Positions 57,076 through 64,000 of a stretch of DNA of 64,000 bases are shown here, piece by piece. The notes beneath the pieces are model-generated. The model was not told the origin of the DNA and ran no database searches. It saw only the letters and a program-made list of their open reading frames with translations. Origin of the DNA: Irpex lacteus (Eukaryota; Basidiomycota; Agaricomycetes; Polyporales; Irpicaceae); assembly GCA_001986395.2 (NCBI GenBank), contig MQVO02000013.1, forward strand, positions 682,001 to 746,000. The letters are read 5' to 3'. The translations under genes were made by a program, and so were the position numbers. The first letter of the stretch is position 1. Every line of letters begins with the position of its first letter.

Positions 57076-57450
57076 ACAAGAATCATATGCGCTGTACGTA
57101 CTCTCGTACAACGCCTACGAAGCTCTCGAAGTCATATGTTTTACTACCATTATGGCGCTTTCACACCTTAACCTTTTGTTTCGACACTGATTTCATTAAC
57201 TCTGCATACAACCAAGTTCACGATTAGGTCGTTTTCTTGCGCAAGGAACGGGCTTCTTCTGTGAATGATGTTCGCTGACTCATTTTCCGAGGTAATAGGC
57301 CACGACGTTCTGAATCGTGGGACCGATAAGACGTTGCACAAGTCCTTATGCCGATGTCGGGATTTACCTGACTTTCTCCTGGCAACTATAAATACGACAG
57401 TTCAAGTGGCCTCTCTCTCTCAACTACTAGAATCCCTCTGATATCTTATC
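57076..57450. other. Spacer and promoter between the two reductases
   Basis: A TATAAATA at 57387-57394 lies 64 bp upstream of the next ATG, exactly as in copy 1. A small hairpin (CCACGA...TCGTGG, about 57301-57321) is upstream. No open frame. Confidence 0.6.
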
Positions 57451-58722
57451 ATGGCAAATCATCACCGTGCCATAGCACTCACCTCGTCAGGTGCCATTGA
57501 TCAGATCGAGTTACCCACACCCTCGCCTGCAGCGAACGAAGTGCTTTACGAGGTTCACTATGCTGGTCTTATGCCGGCGGATGTCTACCAAATCGATAAA
57601 GGGCTCTTTGTACAGGAATACCCCTCTGTCATCGGTGTGTCTAGTGCTGGATATGTGAAAGCAGTAGGCGAGGGCGTGACAGATATCAAGGTTGGAGACA
57701 AGGTAAGTTACATCCCCATTCCTCTCGTGAGGTGTGTTCACAGCCGCTCAATCATTTGTAAAGGTCGCTGGGGTCAATGTTCCCGCATCAAAGAACAAGG
57801 CCCTACAAGAAATTGCCGTTCTCCCTCGCCTATTTATTGCAAAGGTGAGCTAATAGCCAGCAGCGACGTTTGTCTCGTAGCCTCACACTGGCCCATTCCA
57901 GATTCCGCAAGACTATAATCTTGCCGAAGCCGCTACTCTCCCGGATAACTGGGTCTCCGCTGCGTTTACTCTGTTTGGTACACCCAACCTCGGCCTCCCC
58001 TTGCCGTCGTCATTCCCACCAACCTCTCCTCCCAACGATGCAGATCAACCTATCCTGGTTCACGGCGGAGGGTCGTCCTCAGGACAATATGTCATTCAGC
58101 TATTCCATCTTGCTGGATATACACAGGTTTACGCCACTGCTTCGCCCCAGAATCACTCCTTCCTCAAGGAGCTCGGTGCAAAACAAGTTTTCGACTACCG
58201 CTCTCCTCGTCTAGCAGAAGAGATCCTCGAAGCGACCGGAGGAAAGAAGGTGTCCATTGTTGTGGATTCAATTTCATCGATACCTAGCATCAAGGCCTAC
58301 AGCCCCGTCCTCGGGAAAGGGAGCCGTCTGGCGGCGTGGTTCCCTATCAAACGAGGCTCCAGCGTGGTGAATGAGCAAGATGATTTCAGTGGAGAGTTGG
58401 TGCCGGAGGTGCAAAAGCTCGCGGGTGACGCGACTCTCTTGATGATAGCCACTATGCACGGACTAGCGAGTGTATGACTCTCATTTCTTACTCGGTGTAT
58501 CTTCCGCTGACGAACATATTGTATTAGGACCCTGCGTCAGCTGACTTGCTACCCAAGCTGCTACCACAACTATTGGAGAAACGGATCATACGCCCCAACC
58601 GTGTGCGACTGTTTAAGGAATCAGATGGGCCGCTTTTGGAGCGTGTCAAGACTGGCTTGAGCCTGATCAGAGAGAATAAGCTGAGCGGGGAGAAGGTCGT
58701 TATCGAGTTGAAGGGAAACTAA
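57451..58722 (+). CDS. Zinc-independent medium-chain reductase (ToxD/enoyl-reductase-like), copy 2
   Basis: Starts MANHHRAIALTSSGAIDQIE and has three introns at the same places as copy 1. Domains are as in copy 1: YEVHYAGLMPADVYQIDKG, IGVSSAGYVKAVGEG, then a Rossmann part with PILVHGGGSSSGQYVIQLFH, VYATASPQNHSFLKELGA and SIVVDSISSIPSIKAYSPV. A C-terminal block follows (LLPKLLPQLLEKRIIRPNRV...ENKLSGEKVVIEL). Stop at 58722. The nucleotide-binding glycines differ slightly from copy 1 (GGGSSSG against GGAATSG), so cofactor or substrate choice may have shifted. No zinc-binding Cys cluster. Both copies look intact, and shared promoter spacing suggests co-regulation. Confidence 0.88.
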
Positions 58723-58913
58723 CACGATTTTGAGTCCAGTCAATTGATGTATCCGTACGATTCAGAGTACATAGACGTTGCAATTGTCCACGCTAGGTAC
58801 ATACAGTACATGAGGAAACAACAACACCAGAGCACTTCCGTGCTGTGAGAGACATCCTGACGTACTAGTGGCCGCAAATTCACTAGTAATTGCTCTTCGC
58901 GAGTAGAATGCTT

Positions 58914-59634
58914 CTACTGCTTTCGCATACCTCGCTTGATAGCTTCGGCATTGACTGGCCATGGTGTCCCAATCCAAGTCACGCGGTCAGTGTGATCGAG
59001 GTATGGGTCGTCGGTGTTGGGATGAATTAACACCCTGCGATACACCTTCTGTCCTGATTTCACGAGAAGAATACACTGGGAACTCACGAGCAAGGGCCAC
59101 GGTTGACCACAAGCCACCCGAAAAGGGTGCCCGTCTGATGGGGTGTGAGGGTGTCGACCTCAAACATAGCGACGGGATGAGGGCCTGAACAAAGGTCTAA
59201 GTAGCGTTACCAGACCTTTCAACAGCAGTACATACCGACTGGTTCCTCCCAAAACTTATAGATGCGGAGCTACCGTTGATGTTAGTAACAGCGCCAGAGT
59301 CAGAGTATACTCTAGTAGTCACCGTGCGTACCTCTGGAAACTCTCGTCGGATTCGCTCGTGAAGCTTCCGAGCGAACTCTACCTGCAATGGATCCGATTG
59401 CATGTAGTACACTATTCATATATATATCAGTTATGAACGGAATAATGTACAAAGAAATGCGCGGGCACCGTGGAAGTCAAATGGGTTGTTGGAAGAGTCG
59501 ATCGGCTTGGGATACTCGTCGTATGCGGCTGATTTGGCAGCAGGGGGGTTGTATATAGACTTGCCATCGGGGTTCATCTTGTCAGGCAGCGGCTCCGCGT
59601 TCTCGTAGCCTGCTAGAGGAGAGGGCCAAGACAT
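58914..59634 (-). CDS. DOPA 4,5-dioxygenase family protein, copy 1
   Basis: Four or five exons. It starts MSWPSPLAGYENAEPLPDKM and continues YPKPIDSSNNPFDFH, then VYYMQSDPLQVEFARKLHER, RREFPE, LRIYKFWEEPVGPHPVAMFE, TPHQTGTLFGWLVVNRGPCS and VLIHPNTDDPYLDHTDRVTW, ending GMRKQ. The conserved His residues (FDFH, GPHPVAMFE, PHQTG, IHPNTDD) are those expected for this metal-dependent extradiol ring-opening family. In fly agaric a member converts L-DOPA to betalain precursors, but most fungal members have unknown substrates. About 170 residues, as usual. A TATATAAA on the minus strand (59693-59700) is about 60 bp upstream. Tandem with a second copy at 60986-61711. Confidence 0.88.
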
Positions 59635-60985
59635 GGTCGTAGGACAACTGCTGCTGCTGGAGAATGGTGCTGTTTAGGCTCTTGCCCAACTGTTTATATA
59701 CGTCTAGAGTGTACGTTCAGCGGTCGCACCGTAATGATGCTTAGAGGTGCTTACCAAAAGCTAAGAAGACTAATTACATACCTTTGCCCAGTCATTACTC
59801 GCTTAGAATAAGCGGGCTGCGGTCTTATTGACACTTCGGGTACATGCATGCCAGTACACTCACATGCGATGCGAACTAGTTAGCCGCTACCGCCCATCCA
59901 ATTCGAGCTCTCTATCTGTGATGTCAAGTGGCAGTTCGCATCTGGGTTCCTAAGCCACCAGATGTCTAATAGATTAAACTAGGAGTTACGATCAATGACT
60001 CAGAGACTCTCAGAGAGCAAAGCGTACTTTCAATAACCCAGCTGTTGTCACTACCCCATGGAGATGAGTATTCAGATGAGGCTGCGAGATTTGGCAAAGA
60101 GGTACGTCGTGACTAAGCGAATAGAATGGCTCACGGCTAGAAGTATGCGTCAGTTTCGTGATTGCCTTTGACAATATATACTGGCAGGCCTTACTGGCAC
60201 TGACGAATCCTGCCGGCCGTTTCTGATATCTGGTCTTGTGAGATGCGATGGTCCGGTGATCCACTTCATAGCATCAGTGGCGAGATACTTCGCGGAGAGC
60301 TTGTCCGGTTTTTGCTGTAAAAATGAGTCAACATCCTTATGCCCAGCCATCGTGACCACCAATGCAGTACTGACCAGAGCTTCAGAAGTGGAACAAGAGA
60401 TACCGTAATTGACCCTGGGATATGACTGGCAGCACGCAGAGCGGCCAGAAGTACAACCTGCGCAGCCGGTGTCATCATTACATCTCCAGGCGTGTTGTAT
60501 ATGACACCAGTGGGGATGTGAGTTTCTTGGAAGGGAAAGTCGATTCATGACTGGCAGAAGGTCACAGAAATAGAGGCCTATCGCAGTGTATGTTTCGGGA
60601 CCCACATGAGCTCTTACAAGGACTAAAGTGTTTGGGGATAGGGTGGTACACTGTGAAGATCTGACTGCCGGCCGGCCGGCGGCGACATTGAGACATGTAC
60701 AACTGCCCATTCGGGAAGGCGCGGCCGCCACTACGCTACGCCCCGTGACGCGGGATCAAAACGACCTCAGCCATGCCTAATCTAGCCAGAGCGTGTCCAA
60801 GCCTGATCGATTTAACCTGAATTATTACCAGAATGAGGTGAAAGCATAACTTGGTAACTTGGGCAGCCGATGCAAGCAGACATAGACGAAGTCCTCGTAG
60901 GCTTCAGACGTCGGATTATGTTCACAACACTGCAGAGCATTCCGAACTGTATTTCACATTGCAACGCTACACACAGCTAATCCTC
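59635..60985. other. Spacer with a possible gene remnant
   Basis: Between the two dioxygenase genes. The TATA box of copy 1 is at 59693-59700. On the minus strand around 60530-60150 a protein-like frame (IPTGVIYNTPGDVMMTPAAQ...AASHIPGSITVSLVPLLKL) can be joined over a GT..AG intron to QKPDKLSAKYLATDAMKWIT and a stop near 60152. No start, full domain or family is recognised, so it is a weak candidate for a small or decayed gene. Confidence 0.35.
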
Positions 60986-61711
60986 TCATGATGTGCTATT
61001 TACACTACTCTGGCGGGAAATGCGCTTTAGCAGTTCAGCGTTGATCGGCCATGGTTTCCCAATCCAAGTTACCCGCTCAGTATGGTCGAGATAGGGGTCA
61101 TCAGTGTTGGGATGAACCAGTACACTGTCGAGCGTCGTCAGTCACGATAGTACTTAAGGGGGCATCTGTAAACTCACGAGCACGGGCCACGATTGACCAC
61201 CAGCCATCCGAACAGTGTACCCGTTTGATGAGGGTTGAATGTGTTTACCTCGAACATCGCAACGGGATGAGGGCCTGTATAAGAGTCGTTAGGCTGGCCA
61301 CGTAACTCTAATCAGACGCAACTCACCAACTGGTTTTTCCCAGAATTTGTAGATACGGAGCTACCCGAATGTTAGTAAAGATGATACCTCTGTGAACATC
61401 GTGCGTAACTTACCTCGGGAAATTCTCTCCTAATTCTTTCATGGAGCTTCCTAGCGAACTCTAGTTGCTCGGGATCAGACTGCATGTAATATACTATTTG
61501 AAGATCAGTCTCGCAGTTGATATCTAGTAACACGGCTAAGCGTACCATGGAAGTCAAATGGATTGTTGGATGAGTCGATCGGTTTGGGATACTCGTCGTA
61601 CGCAGACGATTGGGGGGCTGGGGGATTATACAGAGACTTGCCGTCGGGATTCACCTTGTCAGGCAAAGGCTCTGCGTTTTCGTAGCCGACTAGAGGAGAG
61701 GGCCAGGACAT
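60986..61711 (-). CDS. DOPA 4,5-dioxygenase family protein, copy 2
   Basis: Paralogue of the gene at 58914-59634: MSWPSPLVGYENAEPLPDKV, IDSSNNPFDFH, VYYMQSDPEQLEFARKLHER, RREFPE, LRIYKFWEKPVG, PHPVAMFEVNTFNPHQTG. It ends DHTERVTWIGKPWPINAELL, then ISRQ with a short extra tail (SSVNSTS), and stops at 60986. The metal-ligand His residues are all conserved, so both copies could be active. A TATATAAA-like box on the minus strand at 61766-61773 is 55 bp upstream of the ATG, nearly the same spacing as in copy 1. The close identity of first exons (one or two changes per ten residues) indicates a fairly recent duplication. Confidence 0.88.
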
Positions 61712-61936
61712 GTTTGCGAGTGTGCTAACTGGGAGTGATGACAGTTCGTTCAGAAAGTCAGGCTCTTTATATAGGTCTAGCCTGGGATTACATCTCTAAT
61801 GATCGTGTCGTAATCACGCTTAGGTATGCTGACCAAAATGTAGGAACTCCATATCACACACCTGTTACCGGTCATAAGACTCAGCAGCGTGTATTCGCAT
61901 TCACATCGACATCGTATTGAGTAGTCAAGCGCAGCC

Positions 61937-62282
61937 CTATCTTCCATTAGATCTCTGAGTACTCAAAGCTGCGTTTTCACGTCTGAGTTCTTGCACAACA
62001 GCCTGCCGTGGTGGTGGTCATCAGATTAGGTGCGGTTTCGAACGGTCACACGACGCACCGCCAAAGCCTCAGGATTCACCCCAGCCTCAATCATGCTGAC
62101 ACAAACTGCCAGGGTCTCCTTGTCAAGTTGAGTGTTCAGAAGCTGTGAAATGTCGTAAAGAACTGCGAATTCATTGGCGGTCGGGCGGGGTTCAGCTAGA
62201 TCGTGTTTCGACGTCGGCAAAGTTGCTTACTATCCAAGGTCTGCTGTGCTGAAGTAAGATGGTCGGGCTCTCTGCGAGACAT
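61937..62282 (-). CDS. MZT1: Mitotic-spindle organizing protein 1 (MZT1/Mozart1)
   Basis: Three exons on the minus strand: [17 protein letters not shown], a 68-nt intron (GTAAGC...TTCGCAG), [20 protein letters not shown]...[11 protein letters not shown], a second intron, then [20 protein letters not shown] and the stop at 61937. Total 73 residues, the normal size. The [10 protein letters not shown] and [13 protein letters not shown] motifs define MZT1, a tiny helical subunit that recruits and activates gamma-tubulin complexes at spindle pole bodies. The annotation needs both introns. Without the first, the frame appears to lack an ATG, which is how such genes get missed. It shares a 203-bp divergent promoter with the SF3B1 gene. 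Confidence 0.94.
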
Positions 62283-62485
62283 GCTGCTGAAACCGTTGCT
62301 TGCGAGGGCTAAGACGCAGACTCCAGTACGTTGCAATTAATTGTGGCCAGCAGGGGTGTGAAGTCCGCTAGCGGCGCTCATGTGACACCCTCCCACGTTC
62401 AAGCGGAGCCTGAAACACAGCCACCCTTACTCAGCGCCTACTTTCTACAGTTTGTCACTGACCATTATCACGACTAAGGACGACC
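62283..62485. promoter_or_regulatory. Bidirectional promoter, MZT1 / SF3B1
   Basis: 203 bp between the two ATGs, with no TATA box. TCATGTGA (E-box-like) lies near 62380, followed by a C-rich stretch. It looks like a compact shared promoter of two essential genes. Confidence 0.5.
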
Positions 62486-64000
62486 ATGGCTTCCCCTGGC
62501 TCTCCACGTCTCGTCGACTCGTTCACAGCTCCGAAGGAAGTGTTGCAGGAGTTTGCTGAGCTCGCTGAGGAAGAAGACTTCGATCCGTTCGCAGAGACGG
62601 CCTCGAAGCGTCAGATTGCTGCCCGCCAATCCGACTACCACAACCGTAGATTTAACCGGACAGCACTCGACAGCGCTGATGCATTCAAGGCGGCCGAGGA
62701 GGGTGGGGAAGTGGAAGGCGGGTACAAAGATGCTATGAGGTTGCAAATGTTGGAGAAGGAGGAGGAACGGGTGAGGCGGGCCATTGAAGAGAAGGAGAAG
62801 AAGGCAAGGGAGGAAGGTCAGGAGAAGATGGATTTGGACAGGACGCCGCCGAGGGAAGAGATTGAGGAGGCAGCTAAGGAACTTGCTGCTGCATCTGGGA
62901 CGAAACGCAAGCGAAGATGGGACGTTGCTGAGCCTACCGACGACATCGAGAACAAGCCGGTCACGAACGGAGAGTGGTCGAAGGAAGCTCTCGAAGGCGC
63001 TGCTCCCAAGAAACGTCGCTCGCGGTGGGATGCGACACCTGCTGACGTTACCGCTGTTGGTGAAACCCCAAAGCGATCACGGTGGGACCAGGCCCCATCA
63101 GCGAATGGAGACGTACCCCTGCAGCCCATTATCATGAACGCGCCTGGTTATATGCAGGAGGATAAGCACAACAGATACCTCAGCGACGAGGAGCTCGATG
63201 CTCTTCTGCCGAGCCAAGGATACTCCATTGTCACACCACCACCCGGATACGCTCCCTTGGTACGCCCTCCCAAGTTCGCCACCGGCATCAGCGAAGGCTT
63301 TCAAATCCAAGAAAGCTCGGACGCCGCACAAGTGGCGGCAGCTCAAGGCCTCGCACCAGAATTACCGACAGAGATCCCGGGAGTCGGGTCTCTCGCATTC
63401 TTCAAGGCCGAGGATGCTCAGTATTTCGCCAAGATTCTCAAGGAGGAAGACGAGACGGAGCTGTCGGTCGATGAGATGAAGGAGCGCAAGATCATGCGAC
63501 TCTTGCTGAAAATCAAGAACGGTACGCCTCCCGTTCGGAAAACTGCCCTCAGACAGATTACCGACAAAGCCCGTGAATTCGGTGCTGGTCCCCTCTTCGA
63601 CAAGATCTTGCCTCTGCTCATGGAACGTACGCTCGAGGACCAAGAACGTCACTTGCTCGTCAAGGTCATCGACCGAGTGCTTTACAAACTCGACGATCTC
63701 GTCCGCCCGTACGTGCATAAAATTCTTGTCGTTATCGAGCCCTTGCTCATCGACGAAGACTACTATGCTCGTGTCGAGGGGCGTGAGATCATTTCCAACC
63801 TGTCGAAAGCTGCCGGTCTCGCACACATGATTTCCACCATGCGTCCCGATATCGACCACGCTGACGAGTACGTTCGCAACACTACCGCTCGTGCCTTCTC
63901 CGTCGTCGCTTCCGCACTTGGTATTCCCTCCCTCCTACCTTTCCTCAAAGCCGTGTGTCGCAGCAAGAAGTCATGGCAGGCACGGCACACCGGTATTCGT
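62486..64000 (+). CDS. HSH155: Splicing factor 3b subunit 1 (SF3B1/Hsh155/Prp10), 5' part
   Basis: Open without interruption for 505 codons from the ATG at 62486 to the window edge, so the 3' part is missing here. The N-terminal region is charged, then [18 protein letters not shown] and KRSRWDQAP give three RWD/U2AF-ligand-type motifs that contact UHM proteins and are CDK targets in relatives. The conserved block [20 protein letters not shown]...PPPGYAPL (p14 and SF3b contacts) and [20 protein letters not shown] follow. HEAT repeats begin with [60 protein letters not shown] and [21 protein letters not shown]3B1 is the U2 snRNP scaffold that clamps the branch-site helix. No intron in this portion, unusual for this window. 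Confidence 0.97.
   Translation, partial: MASPGSPRLVDSFTAPKEVLQEFAELAEEEDFDPFAETASKRQIAARQSDYHNRRFNRTALDSADAFKAAEEGGEVEGGYKDAMRLQMLEKEEERVRRAIEEKEKKAREEGQEKMDLDRTPPREEIEEAAKELAAASGTKRKRRWDVAEPTDDIENKPVTNGEWSKEALEGAAPKKRRSRWDATPADVTAVGETPKRSRWDQAPSANGDVPLQPIIMNAPGYMQEDKHNRYLSDEELDALLPSQGYSIVTPPPGYAPLVRPPKFATGISEGFQIQESSDAAQVAAAQGLAPELPTEIPGVGSLAFFKAEDAQYFAKILKEEDETELSVDEMKERKIMRLLLKIKNGTPPVRKTALRQITDKAREFGAGPLFDKILPLLMERTLEDQERHLLVKVIDRVLYKLDDLVRPYVHKILVVIEPLLIDEDYYARVEGREIISNLSKAAGLAHMISTMRPDIDHADEYVRNTTARAFSVVASALGIPSLLPFLKAVCRSKKSWQARHTGIR

Noticed and set aside
62186..62220. A 35-nt intron in MZT1 ending at CTAG
   Set aside because: A 68-nt intron ending TTCGCAG gives the family-typical join before LYDIS and a normal length.

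Overview
The window is fungal and fits a basidiomycete of the mushroom class (Agaricomycetes). Nearly every gene is cut by introns of about 35-95 bp with GT..AG ends. The families present are typical of that class: a FunK1 kinase, a BTB protein, a mushroom-type multi-pass membrane protein, etherase-type GSTs, DOPA 4,5-dioxygenases and a KDZ transposon. I saw no bacterial operon, CRISPR array, rRNA or convincing tRNA.

Layout. 0.5-11.5 kb: a BTB/POZ gene, a long gene-poor stretch, a short protein made only of the Bud6/Aip3 N-terminal domain, and a FunK1 kinase. 14.4-22.5 kb: an Ist2/anoctamin membrane protein, a C-terminal-motor kinesin-14 and the Apn2 AP endonuclease. 23.4-25.6 kb: a membrane-protein gene broken by two insertions. 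26.2-38.4 kb: a complete-looking 12,204-bp KDZ transposon with a 7-bp target duplication, 685-bp inverted ends, a KDZ transposase, two passenger genes and a separate internal palindrome with 713-bp arms. 38.7-48 kb: accessory genes, namely two GSTs, the ribosome-assembly factor Bud20, two copies of a small unknown family and a secreted carboxylesterase. 48.8-54.9 kb: a forkhead factor and AP-1 gamma-adaptin, divergently transcribed. 55.8-61.7 kb: two tandem medium-chain reductases and two tandem DOPA dioxygenases. 61.9-64 kb: MZT1 and the start of SF3B1 (Hsh155), head to head.

How it fits together. Housekeeping genes (spindle, DNA repair, vesicle coats, splicing, ribosome assembly) alternate with accessory genes present as tandem pairs. 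Most of the paired genes, and the esterase, have a TATA box about 35-65 bp upstream of the ATG. The housekeeping genes I checked do not. This suggests inducible accessory genes between constitutive ones.

The most notable structure is the KDZ element. It sits 238 bp upstream of the first GST start codon, its two ends are near-identical mirror images, and it carries a second long inverted repeat inside. Exon joins were worked out by hand from splice signals, reading frame and family resemblance. Similarity calls come from recognition, not from a database search.
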